NCBI RefSeq assembly: GCF_050624435.1
Contig: NC_134541.1
Coordinates: forward strand, 12,662,995 to 12,726,994
DNA from: Tenrec ecaudatus
Taxonomy: Eukaryota; Chordata; Mammalia; Afrosoricida; Tenrecidae
DNA length: 64,000 nucleotides
Direction of reading: 5' to 3'
The notes below the pieces were generated by a model, which saw only the letters and a list, made by a program, of their open reading frames with translations, had not been told where the DNA came from and made no database searches. The number at the start of each line of letters is the position of its first letter. Position 1 is the stretch's first letter. Shown here one piece after another: positions 43,718 through 53,680 of the stretch. A program made the translations under genes and the position numbers.

Positions 43718-43889
43718 GCCAATAGACTAGATAAATCCACTGATATCCATGATCAATTGATTTTTGACAAGAATGCTAAGTCCATCCAATGGGGAAAGCA
43801 GTGGGAGAACTGGAGTTTCACATGCAGAAAAATGAAGCAAGATCCAAGTCTCACGCCATATCCTGGAAGAAATTCAAAATGAAAACTGA

Positions 43890-44978
43890 CATGAAACACA
43901 TAAAGATTGCTATCCTAGGCATTAGTGAGTTGAAATGGATACTGGTCACTTTTAATCAGATAACAATATCGTTTACTATAGGACTATATATTGTTAAATT
44001 CAAGAAGAATGACATCACATTCATCATCCAAAAGAGCATGTCTATTTGAAGTGCAATGTTGTCTGTGACAAGATAAATATTCATACCCCTACAAGGAAAA
44101 CCAATTGCCGTGGCTATTATTCACAGTTGCATGCCAACTCCTAACGCCGATGATGAAACGCCAATGGAGGGATTCTACCAATTTACTCAGTCTGAAACTG
44201 ATCACACATAAGATCAAGAAACATTGCTATTTACTAGTGATTGCAATGTGAATGTTGGAAAAGGAGAGGACAGATCTGTGATAGGAAAATATGACCTGCT
44301 GATAGAAATGAAGTTAGAGGTCACATGATGAATCTGCAAAACCAACAATGTCTTCGTTACAATTTTTCCACAACAGCAACTCCCAGCCTGGGCATTGCCA
44401 AATGAAAGACACGGGAACCAAATTGAGGACATCTGTGGAAAGCGAAGCTCGTGAGTGTAGAATGGAGAAACTCACGACCGGAGCCAAAATAAAGGCAAGA
44501 CCCAACTATGGAACAGACCGTCAGGCACTCAGGTAAAAATTAAGGTTGAAGGTGAAGAAAGTTAAAACAAGTTCACAAGAGCCAAAATAAGACTATGAGT
44601 ATATTCCACCTGGATGAGAGACCATCTCCAGAACAGATGTGACTCACTGAAAACGAATGACTGAAGACTAAGTGAGTTGTGGAATGATATCAGGAATACA
44701 ATCCATGAAGAAACAAAATGTCATTAAATAGACAAGGAGAAAAGAAAATACCAAAGCAGATATCAGAAGAGACTCGGAAACTTAGTCTTGGATGCAGAGT
44801 AGCTAAAGCAAACGGAAATAAAGTAAAATGTTACTGAACATAATTCAAAACCAGCAGCACATCAACATGGAGCCGCCAGAAATCCCTTTCGGATTCAGAA
44901 GAGGACATGGAATGAGGGAGATCATTGCTAACATCCAATGGGTCTTAGTTGAAACCAGTGAATCCCTTTTGTTTGAAG
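43890..44978 (+). pseudogene. RTE LINE fragment inside L1
   Basis: 'gctatcctaggcattagtga', 'gttgaaatggatactggtca', 'gattgcaatgtgaatgttgg', 'accaaattgaggacatctgt', 'ttcggattcagaagaggaca'. This is the endonuclease part followed by a jump to the RT region; about 0.8 kb between 'aagtaaaatgttactgaa' and 'cagcacatcaacatgg' is absent compared with the family order. Multiple stops. Confidence 0.78.
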
Positions 44979-45839
44979 AGATAAAGAAAAGATGATATAG
45001 TCAACGGAATACTACTCCGATGGTCGGAGAAATGAAGTCTTGATACATGCTACAGTGCAGATGAAGTTAACCAATCACAAAAGGGAAGATATTGTTATGA
45101 TCTCACTTATATAAAACGGCGATTGTACAGAGACCAGAGTTTATTGGTGGTTGCCAGAGGAGAGGAGGGAGGAAAGGGGTGGGGTGGGGCTAGTGATGGA
45201 AAATGGAATTAAGGGTAGGGTGGCATAGTGAATTGATATAATTACTGTAAACTGTTGAGTTGGCCAAAGTTAAGTGATAAATAAATTTACAACAAGGACT
45301 AAAGAAAAAGCTGCTGTGTATTTCCAAACACCTCTTGAGATTTGGCTTCTTGTTTGGTGGTTGGTGGTCAAGGTTTCATGGAATATCCCAGTTAACTGGC
45401 CCAGTGAGGTGCTTCCAAGCTGCCATTCTGCCTCCTGGTTCATTGTGACATGCCTGGGGCCTTAAAAGCTTACATGTGGCCATCCAAAGCTCAGGGGTTG
45501 ATCTCGATTCACCTGGAGCAACAAGGAGAGAAGGAGGGGCAGGAACAGGAGGAGGCTATGGAATGTGTAGCTCATTGTTTCCATGATCAACTGCCTCCTC
45601 TGCCACGAGACCAGAAGGACCACCACCACTGAACATTTTGATTGAAGGGTGTTTAGAAGAATCTTGATCAAAAGGGGGGGAGATGTAGAACTGAATTTCA
45701 AATTCTCATCGACTCTAGGCTTTCTAGAGTCCTGGGGGCTGGATGAATTCCCCCAAAACTATTGCTGTCAGATAATCCTTGAACTTTAAAGAAAAACATC
45801 CCCAACAATAGTTTACCTTGATTGTTAAAAAGAGTCTGC

Positions 45840-46437
45840 CTACAGAAGGGTCCTGGGGAGGAGATGAGCCAGTCAGAGTGCAGTGTAGCAACAATGAAAC
45901 TTATACAACTTTCCTCTAGTTCTTAAATGCTTCCTCACCACCCCCACACCCACTATCATGATCCCAATTTTACCTTACAAATTCAGCTAGACCAGAGGAT
46001 GTTCACTGGTACAGATAGGAACTGGAAACACAGGGAATCCAGGGCAGATGATCCCATCAGGACCAGTGGTGAGAGTGGCGATACCAAGAGAGTGGAGAGA
46101 AGGTGGGGTAGAAAGGGGGAACTGATGACAAGGATCTACATATAACCCCTCCCAGAGGGATGGACAACAGAAAAGTGGGTGAAGGGAGACATCAGACACT
46201 GTAAGACATGAGAAAACAATAAGAATTTATAAATTATCAAGGGTTCATGAGGGAGGGAGGGAGGGCAAGAAGAGAGGGGGAAAATGAGGAGCTAATACCA
46301 GGGGCTCAAGTAGAAAGCAAATACTTTGAGAGCGATGAGGGCAGTAAATGTACAAATGTGCGTGACACATGGATGGATGGATGGATTGTGAGAAGAGTGG
46401 TATGAGCCCCAATAAAACGATTTTTTTTTAAAAAGAT
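45840..46437 (+). mobile_element. Unclassified 1.55-kb retroelement, 0.6-kb copy
   Basis: 'acaactttcctctagttctt', 'cactatcatgatcccaattt', 'gatggacaacagaaaagtgg', ending 'gagccccaataaaacg' and an A/T run. A 13-bp target-site duplication with one mismatch: aaaaagagtctgc (45827-45839) and aaaaaggatctgc (46438-46450). Confidence 0.88.
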
Positions 46438-46482
46438 AAAAAGGATCTGCATTGATCATTCCTCTCTTTTAAGAACTATCTC

Positions 46483-46688
46483 CAAAAAAGCTAAATCCAC
46501 TACCATTGAGTGAATAATAACTCAGAGCAATCCCATGGGACAGGGAAGAACTGCTCCTGTGGGGTCTTGAGCCTGTAAATTTTTACAGAGTAGAGCGCCT
46601 CATGCTCCTCCCTGGAGTGGTGGTGGGTTTGAACAGCTAACCTTTCAGTTAGCAGCCCGACTGTAATCCACTATGCCACCAGAGGTCC
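46483..46688 (-). mobile_element. AfroSINE in L1 3' UTR
   Basis: 'taccattgagtgaataataa', 'ccatgggacagggaagaact', 'gtttgaacagctaacctttc', 'aatccactatgccaccagag'. Target-site duplication taagaactatct (from about 46470) and taggaactatct (46689-46700), one mismatch. Confidence 0.9.
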
Positions 46689-46915
46689 TAGGAACTATCT
46701 ATATGGGATCAAGTTGCCAGCAGCCAAGCTTGGATGGGAACCTTCAGGGACAGTGACTTTCTATTCATGAGGAAAGGAGCTTCCAGCAAAGGGGGTGAGA
46801 ATGGCTGCATGATTGGAAGAATGTCCCAGTGTCACTACAGGTAGAAACTGTGGGTCGGTGTGTGTGTTGCCGGGGGTTAGCCTCAACAAGCTCAACAAAC
46901 TAAATAGCAGAATAA

Positions 46916-47110
46916 CTTTTAAAGGGGGGAAAGAAGAATGACCAAAACACGTTGGAAAAGAAAATACCGCCAGGTGAGATGTCACCATAGGACAGGCTGA
47001 GGAATGGCTCCCGGGAGCTCCCTGTGCTGCGTTTGTAACCTGTGGCAGATGTGGTTAGTTAAAAGGCCATCCCCGCCACTGGGGCGCCTTTGCACCCTTT
47101 TGAAAGTTGT
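46916..47110. other. Unique spacer
   Basis: Nothing recognised. Confidence 0.4.
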
Positions 47111-47640
47111 TCCGGATTTTAATATTTTCTGCTGTCTCTTTGATTGAGGTTTTGCAGGGCGTAGGCTCCTTGCTGGGACTGTTTGCCTTGCGTGACTGTG
47201 TGTGATTGTGTTTTGTGCTGTGTGATTTTGTTAATGAAATCCAGGATAGGTAGATCTAGAGCAGCGGTTCTCCACCTGTGGGTGGCGACCCCTTTGGGGG
47301 TCAAACGACCCTTTCACAGGGGTCACCTGATTCATAACAGTAGCAACATGACAGTGATGAGGTACCAACGAAAAAAATTTTATGGTTGGGGGGCGGCAGT
47401 GTCACCACAACATGAGGAACCGTATTAATGGGTCTCGGCATTAAGAAGGCGGAGAGCCACTGCTGTAGGGAGACTGTCCCTGGACAGGGGCACGGCAAAT
47501 GAGAATGGGAATAATAAATAGGAGAAGGGAAATGTTCTGACATGGATTGTGGAGATGCTTGTATCCATCTTCTCAGTATGATCGACCGATTACATTGTGT
47601 GATCTGGGAAGTACGTGCCAATAAAACTATTTCTTTTAAA
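47111..47640 (+). mobile_element. L1-like 3' end split by SPIN
   Basis: The left part (47130-47261) has 'ctttgattgaggttttgcag' and 'gtgtgtgattgtgttttgtg', and 'atccaggataggtagatcta', as at 9411-9530. The right part (47463-47640) ends 'gtacgtgccaataaaact' with an AAAGAAAG tail. Confidence 0.6.
47262..47462 (+). mobile_element. SPIN-type hAT transposon, non-autonomous
   Basis: Begins CAGCGGTTCTCCACC and ends GAGAGCCACTG, about 201 bp. 'gacccctttgggggtcaaac', 'ccctttcacaggggtcacc' and 'catgaggaaccgtatt' match the other copies. The flanking 8-mers (atctagag, ctgtaggg) share only 5 of 8 positions, so the duplication has decayed. Confidence 0.88.
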
Positions 47641-48420
47641 AAGAAAGAAAGAAAAGCTAGGGACCAGTGGACAGGTTCCCTCCGGCGTCCTGCAAAGTGA
47701 CCCACAGATCACCCACCCACCCACCTCGGTGTGTGTTGAGCTGGTTTGTACAAGAAAGGCTCGGGAAACCCTGCAGGGGTGCAGCTAGGGGAGCCCATGG
47801 GTTAAGCCGGTGATTCTCAGATCCACTGGTCCCAGGAGCCTTTGCCCCCCGTCACTCCTAGCTACATCCCAGGAAAGCTGTGGCCTCGGGGGCCCATTCA
47901 GCAACGCTGACCAGGTCCAAGCGGCACAAAGAAGAAGCCCCCAGCATCTCTGTGTTCAAAACGCGTGCCACCTGGAATCTGGGTGGCTGGCCTCTGTTCT
48001 CAGATCCCTCCGAGGCAAGCCAACACTCAGGAAGCCAAGATGATTCCTGGTTGGGAACTCAATCACCCCACCCCACCCCAGTCCTGCCTGGTAACCTCTG
48101 TGTGACCTCAGCCAACTCCACAGCTTCCAGACTCAGTTCTGAAGTCAGAGAGATGGGTAAAAAAGATGGTCTTGACAAAGGGCCCACGTGGCAAGAAGCC
48201 ACGGACTCAGCTTTCGCTGCAGGATCCTGAGAGGACTTGGCTGGCCTTGGCTTTGGGATGCGACTCCGGCCATCCCGGCCACCTTGACACGTCCCTGCGG
48301 CGTTGGGTTTCCAGCAGGAGCCCAGAGGTCTCCGTGCCTCCTGGTCCTCCGCCACCGAGGCTGGTACCTGGAAACTGCCTGATGGGGCATGAACTGGAAA
48401 TTCCCTATAAGACTCGCTCA
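47641..48420. other. Unique sequence
   Basis: No repeat family recognised. Frames of up to 120 codons overlap on both strands without a domain. Confidence 0.45.
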
Positions 48421-48720
48421 TTAAATGAGTCGTCCCTCCGCCTGCTGCTTTGACTGCGGCCGCCTGCTCGCTCCCTTACTCAGCTCCCCAAGCGCCTCCA
48501 GAAACCTCCCCCAAAGGAGTCCGACTGGTTTGGAGAGGGCTGGGCGGCCACTTCCCCTTCCACCGCCCACCTGCCCTCCGTCCATCCGCCGCTGCCTGCC
48601 GGGAGTCCGGCCCCTCCCCGCCTGCCCGGAGGTGTGGGCTGAGCGTTCTAGAACACGGAGCCGGATGCCCACGCCAGATAAGGGGACCACAAAGCACAGC
48701 GCAGGACCAAGCCCAACATT
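48421..48720. promoter_or_regulatory. CpG-rich patch, possible CpG island
   Basis: CpG is more frequent here than in the flanks (for example 'gactgcggccgcctgctcgc' and 'ccgtccatccgccgctgcct'). A 'gataagg' GATA-type core lies near 48677. No transcript start or exon can be assigned from sequence alone. Confidence 0.3.
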
Positions 48721-49246
48721 GTGCAATCGGATCTTTGTACCACGGAGACAGCCACGGGGATGAGCAGACGTGCTTATCTGATGGGGCCACGGGGTCTCCA
48801 GAAGATTCCAGGGCGGAGGGTGTCTTGTTTGTCTTTCTTCAAGTCTGTCTTTGGGTTCTTCCCGGCCGGGCGACCGTGACTGCTCTTCTGCCATTCCAGC
48901 ACGTGCTCAAGTCCTCCCGGCCAGTCAACATTCATTAGGACTCCCTGTGTGCCGGGCCTGAGCCGGTACAGAGACAAAGAAAACAGGCCTTGTTCCCAGT
49001 CTGCTGGCTTGCAGATACCCCAAAAGATCATTGTCCCAACCACACAGGTGAATCTCAGAATCATTGTACTGGCCCTTGAGACTTATCACCCTGAGCAGTC
49101 CTTTCAGGTGGGGACGGGAGCCATGCCTGGAGGTCACCTTTCAACCAAATAACAGACAGGCTCACAAACAAACCATCTCCCCGACCTACCCACCACCCCC
49201 GAGGACTGCACACCCTGAGATAATCATCTCCCAGAGATCAAGCGAG
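48721..49246. other. Unique DNA with an L2 fragment
   Basis: Reverse L2 3' end at about 48925-49010 ('gactccctgtgtgccgggcc', 'gtacagagacaaagaaaaca'). Nothing else. Confidence 0.45.
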
Positions 49247-49455
49247 GAGCACTGGTGGCATAGTGGTTGTGCTGGGCTGCCAACACAAGGTCAGCAGTTT
49301 GAAACCACCCTCCGCTCCTGGGGAGAAAGATGAGGCCTTGGTTCCCGTAAAGAGTGCCAGTCTCAGAAACCCACAGGGACAGTTCTGCCCTGTCCTGGAG
49401 GGCCGCTGCAAGTCAGCATTGACTCCATGCCGTGACTTTGGTTTGAGCTTGGGGT
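49247..49455 (+). mobile_element. AfroSINE, near consensus layout
   Basis: 'gagcactggtggcatagtgg', 'cacaaggtcagcagtttgaa', 'gggagaaagatgaggccttg', 'gtcagcattgactccatg', ending 'ctttggtttg'. Confidence 0.92.
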
Positions 49456-50129
49456 GAGACCAAGTCTTCACCATTAACCCTTGAGCAAAGATGCCAAGGT
49501 AGGAGGGGCAGGGGAGCCAGATTCATGGAAACTGAACAACCGGGATGGAACCACGAGGAGGCCAACCCGGCACAAAAAGGTTGTCAATGTCACCGACCGG
49601 TAGGTGCAGACATGATTCCACGGGAACCTCATTGGCTGTGTGAACGTCCACCCCAAACACCATGAACTATGCATACATGTTTAGTTATGCTGCTCAAGGA
49701 AAGACCAGCAAAGAAGACTTTGTACCGAATGATTCCTCTTACGAAGGTTCTGGAAAATGCAGGCAGTCCAAGAGCAATGAGGGGGGCTACAGGAGGGGGA
49801 GTGAGGGGCGGAGGGGTGGGTCACAAATTGGGAGTGGGAGGGGAATCTGCAGCAGTGGTTTGTGCGGCGTGTCTGAGCCTGCGTCAGTCCAAGCCCATGG
49901 AATTGTACGCTCGGAATCCACGCGTTTCGCTGTGTGTCTGACCTCTGTGGGGATATTGGGGGAAATGAAAGCAAGCAGAGGCAGCGGGATCAGTAAAGCA
50001 AAGAGGGGTGGGGGTCCCTCGGGAAGAGCCAAGGAGAGAGGGTGGGGAGACTGTGAGGGAAGTCTGCCTGTGGAGAGAAGGTTTGACAACAGTGAGTTAG
50101 ACAAGGAGCTAAGAGGAGAGAGGTAGGTG
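49456..50129. other. Unique sequence
   Basis: Purine-rich and G-rich around 49780-50125. Frames of up to 154 codons on the forward strand are Gly/Arg/Ser-rich composition effects. Confidence 0.45.
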
Positions 50130-50257
50130 TTCGTTCGACCTGATCCGAGTTCAAATTCCAACTCCCCTGCTTACAGACTCCGTAGCTTCAGACAAGAGAT
50201 GTGGCTTCTGAGACAGCTTCCTCATCTGTAAGAGAGGACCCATAATTGTGCATCCCA
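50130..50257 (+). mobile_element. MIR SINE
   Basis: 'ctgatccgagttcaaattcc', 'agacagcttcctcatctgta' and 'agagaggacccataattg'. Confidence 0.75.
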
Positions 50258-50366
50258 GAAGAAAGACCTGGCATTCTACTTCTGCAAAACCTCTGTGGCT
50301 CATTGTGACCCATGGGGTACCACAGTCGGCGTCACTCGACAGCAAACGGGTTTGGTTTGGGCTTGG
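50258..50366 (+). mobile_element. AfroSINE, 3' half
   Basis: 'agaaagacctggcattctac', 'ccatggggtaccacagtcgg', 'cactcgacagcaaacgggtt', 'tggtttggg'. Confidence 0.75.
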
Positions 50367-51499
50367 GTCACTAAATAGTGCTTGCCTTGTAGGGCGACTG
50401 GAAAGACACAGTTAGAACAAGTCTGGCATTTAATGCTTGCTGGACTTACGGTCACTGTCTTGATTCAAGACTCCCCAGGAAGGGTCTGACAGCGGCCTGG
50501 AGCAATGTGAGCATGTGGGGGGTCAGGGGAGCCAGCAGCAGAGAAAGGGGAAGAGGGTGTGTGTGTGTGTGTGTGTCAAGATCCCAAGGAAGACCTTGTA
50601 GACTGTGCTGATGGTTGGAGCTGACTCATGAGGGCTAGAAGCCGTGGAAGGACTGGAATTGGGAAGTCCATCATCAAAGCTGTCCTTGTTATCGAGGTCC
50701 CTCTGGCTGTTATGGGGGGAAAAATACCAAACAGTTGGGGAAACTGAGTCTTGAGCCTGCATAGGACTGGACCAAGGACTTGTGGAATCACTAAGCCAAA
50801 CGGAAAGTGCCCTCTTTTCTATGTAACCGCCTCTGTGACCTTCCTGAGGGTCTGTTGCCTAGGTCTGCTTACATGCCTCCAGAGATGGACAACTCACTAT
50901 CTCAAATGTTGGACAGTTCTTCCTTTGGGCTCGAATTATAAAGGACCTTCCAAATGGGATCCCACTCTTCCCTCTGACTCTGCTCAGACACAGACCTTAG
51001 CCAAAGTCACACTGGGAGGGGCCAGCTGTGGACAGGGGAGGATGTGGCAAAAGGTAGGGGCTGGGACAGAGACTTCCTGGATGCTGCCATCAGCTCCCTG
51101 CCACGAGGCCCTGGGACACAGCCTTCTCTTCTCCCAGAGTCTCCTCTGTAAAATGAAGGTGCTCGTGCTCAATCATCCCCTTCCAGCTCTCTGAACCTCT
51201 TGGGCTCCACAGAGGCCTCCGGGCGTGGGCTGGGTCAGGCCCAAGGGTCCACTCCCATTGGGGGGCCAAGATCGACCGCAGGGCAGGCGGGCTAGGGCCC
51301 TGTCTGGGGATAAAGGCAGGTGCCCCGGGGTGTGCCCAACTTAATAACAGGCTCCAGGAAGCAGAGGGGTTTGAACCCCGGAGTCTAGGTTCAAACGCAA
51401 ATTGAGCAGCCCACGTTCCTGTCTGTAGCTCTGAAAGCCGAATGTTCCCACAAGCCGCAGACCCAGCCCCGCTCCCCTCAAACCCGTTCACCCTGAAGA
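50367..51499. other. Unique sequence with a short (GT)n
   Basis: (GT) run at about 50556-50577. A MIR-like 'cctctgtaaaatgaaggtgc' occurs at about 51143. No gene signal. Confidence 0.45.
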
Positions 51500-51880
51500 G
51501 CCTTCATCTGCGCTCCGGCTGTGTGCCAGTCTTCCCACTGCACTCCTGACCCCGGCTCCGGAGAGCTGGTCCTGCCCCAGCCTGGCCTCACCTCCTACCC
51601 TCTCCTCGCTCGGCCCTCTGCACGGGGCCTCCCTGATGTGCTCAGACATGCAAGCCAGGATCTGCCCAGGGCCTTTGCACTTGCTGTCCAAAGGGCTCTT
51701 CCCCTGGTTTTGCCATGGAGGCTCCACCTCATCCTTCAGAGGTCTACTCTGGGGTCATATGTCAGACAGGACCCCTCCTGAACCCCCATCATGCTCTAGT
51801 TCCCCCATCAGGGTACCCCTGCCTCAGGCTGGCCTCTCTCTCCTGGGCTTGAGCTCTTAGACACCTGAGCCCTGGCATCC
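51500..51880 (+). mobile_element. L2 LINE region
   Basis: 'cccagggcctttgcacttgc', 'ccacctcatccttcagaggt' and 'ctctagttcccccatcagg' follow L2 3' order. Diverged. Confidence 0.6.
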
Positions 51881-51954
51881 GAGCTCTGCCTAGTGGCCCT
51901 CCAGGTGAGTAGGTGAAATGAACAAGAGGAGGAGACGTGGCAATTTAGAATCCA

Positions 51955-52132
51955 CCCAATGAAAAGCCCTGGTGGTGCAAAGGTGAAAGCACCCAGCCAG
52001 CTGAAAAGTCAACTGTTCGAATCCGCCAGTGGGTCCTTGGGAGACGGTATGGGGCAGACTGCTGGGAACCCAATGTGAAAGTTCTACTCTGGCCTGTAGC
52101 ATCGCCGTGGCCGGAATCAATGCCAGGACACA
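51955..52132 (+). mobile_element. AfroSINE
   Basis: 'aaaagccctggtggtgcaaa', 'gtcaactgttcgaatccgcc', 'tgtagcatcgccgtggccgg'. Confidence 0.8.
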
Positions 52133-52715
52133 GCCGCCGTGGCACTTTCTTCTCCACAGACCCTCGTTCGCTGCAGGAAGGCCCTGGCCCGCACACAGAC
52201 TCACATACCCCCATACACACCCTGCATGCGTGTGCATGCACACACCACCCCCAGCACCCTCCCTCCCCGTCCTCCACACCAGCCCCTGGCACCCGAACTT
52301 CTCAACTTTCCCTCCTTTCACGGAGTGCCAGCTGGCCCCTTGCCAACCCGGCTCCCCCTACCCGCCGGACTGCCTGGGGCACCAGACTCATAAAGGACGA
52401 GGAAGGGCCCGGGGCGTGCTGGCTGGGCGCCATGTGAACACGGCCCCTGGGGGCCCTCATCTCCCCCCTGCGCTGCCAGACACCTGTGTAATGAGTGTCA
52501 TTACCGGGGACCCACCGGGCAGGCCTTGGCTCGCCCCAGCCACCCAGGCTGCGGACGATGCTGGGCACGGGGTACAGGGAGCATGAGGGTGGGCTAGGGA
52601 AGCCTTAGCCTGCCCCAGCTGCAAAGCTCATTGAAGGTGGCCTCCTGTCCTCCTCACAGCCTTCCAAACCTCAGGGCCTTGTCACAAGCCACACTGGGCT
52701 GAGAAGGAGGGCCTG
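52133..52715. other. Unique GC-rich sequence
   Basis: A block at 52430-52530 ('acctgtgtaatgagtgtcat', 'taccggggacccaccgggca') stands out by composition and may be conserved. The 185-codon forward frame is Pro-rich without a domain. Confidence 0.4.
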
Positions 52716-52918
52716 TTTAATGAGCACCTACTGTATGCCACAAGCTGGTCACTCCAACTTTCACTGCCAGACGCTATCTCAGCTGCTCACTCCTCTCTGT
52801 TTGCTGCTTGTCTGTCTCCCCTACAATCCTGGGAAGCGTTTAGTGAGCACCTGCTGTGTTCCAGGCTCTGTGCTAAACATGTGGTGAGAACCACAACCCT
52901 AGGCTCTGGGCTCCACAG
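52716..52918 (-). mobile_element. MIR/L2 3'-end fragments
   Basis: 'taatgagcacctactgtatg' and 'ttagtgagcacctgctgtgt' with 'ccaggctctgtgctaaacat': two reverse 3' ends close together. Confidence 0.6.
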
Positions 52919-53118
52919 ACTCACTGGCACACAGTTGATTCTGAGTTATAGTGACCCAGTAGGACAGAGCAGAACTGTCCCTGTGGGTTTCTGAAGCAGT
53001 CAGTCTGTAGAGGAGCAGACAGCCTCATCTTTCTCTCTGCAGAGGTGCTGGTGGGTTTGAGCCGTGGACCTTGAGGTCAGTAACCCCAAGAATAGCCCTC
53101 GGTGCTACCACCGGGGAT
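52919..53118 (-). mobile_element. AfroSINE
   Basis: 'gtgacccagtaggacagagc', 'gtttgagccgtggaccttga', 'ggtgctaccaccgggg'. Confidence 0.85.
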
Positions 53119-53129
53119 CCTTGCAGGTT

Positions 53130-53215
53130 CTAGAACAGTCCCATTTTACAGAAACTCAGTCCAGATCACACAGATGAGAAGTAGTGGACTCAGCGCGAGT
53201 CTAGGTCCTCTGGGC
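53130..53215 (-). mobile_element. MIR SINE fragment
   Basis: 'cccattttacagaaactcag', 'cacacagatgagaagtagtg', 'gagtctaggtcctctggg'. Confidence 0.7.
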
Positions 53216-53219
53216 CCAC

Positions 53220-53550
53220 AATCCCCACCAAGCCGATTCTGACTCATAGTGACCCTGAAGGACAGAGGAGAACTCTCCCTGTGGGCACAGTGGTGGCACG
53301 TGGGCTGCTAACGGCGAGATCAGCCGTTCGAAGCCACCACCAGCAAGGCTTTCTACTCCTGTAAAGAGTTACCTTCTCAGAAACCCACAGGGGCAGTTCT
53401 ACCCTGCCCGGTCGGGTTCTATAAGTCAGAATTGACTCAAGGGCAGTGAGTGGACCTTTACAGAAGCAAGCAGAGGAGATCTTTCTCTCTCAGAGAGGCT
53501 GATGGCCTCAAACCACTGACCTTTTGGTTAGCAGCCAAGCTCTTCATACT
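53220..53550 (-). mobile_element. AfroSINE (reverse) split by a forward AfroSINE
   Basis: Reverse halves: 53220-53285 ('agccgattctgactcatagt', 'gaaggacagaggagaactct') and 53453-53550 ('acctttacagaagcaagcag', 'ctcaaaccactgaccttttg'). They are collinear once the insert is removed. Confidence 0.82.
53286..53452 (+). mobile_element. AfroSINE inserted in another AfroSINE
   Basis: 'cacagtggtggcacgtgggc', 'gatcagccgttcgaagccac', 'ctcctgtaaagagttacctt', 'agtcagaattgactcaaggg'. Orientation is opposite to its host, making an imperfect hairpin-capable region. Confidence 0.85.
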
Positions 53551-53574
53551 GGGCCCTGGGATGTTCTGTTTCCA

Positions 53575-53680
53575 GGTGATATTTACAAATGAGGAAACAG
53601 ATTCAGAGAGGCTAAGGTCCTTGCTTTAAGCCACAAAAGTGAGGCTGGGACAGAGCTGAAGTTTGGACCTTGAACTGTCT
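53575..53680 (-). mobile_element. MIR SINE fragment
   Basis: 'gaggaaacagattcagagag', 'gaggctgggacagagctgaa'. Confidence 0.7.

Larger units (their letters stand above)
41561..46915 (+). pseudogene. L1 relic (ORF2 3' part and 3' UTR) holding five insertions
   Basis: L1 pieces in order: 41561-42154 ('gctcatggattggaagactc', 'gattcaatgcaatcccagtc'), 43718-43889 ('tgatttttgacaagaatgct', 'aatggggaaagcagtgggag'), 44979-45826 ('ggaatactactccgatgg', 'tgttatgatctcacttatat', 'ttggtggttgccagagg', then UTR), 46438-46482 and 46689-46915. Removing the insertions gives one collinear 3' L1 section. Insertions: an AfroSINE with the unclassified element inside it, an RTE fragment, a second copy of the unclassified element, and another AfroSINE. 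All frames are broken. Confidence 0.8.

Noticed and set aside
49247..49455. tRNA-like B box ('ggtcagcagtttgaa') as a possible tRNA gene
   Set aside because: It is the tRNA-derived head of an AfroSINE; no cloverleaf with an anticodon arm, and the same word recurs in every SINE copy.
52029..52586. 185-codon forward frame
   Set aside because: Starts within an AfroSINE and is Pro/His-rich; no domain.
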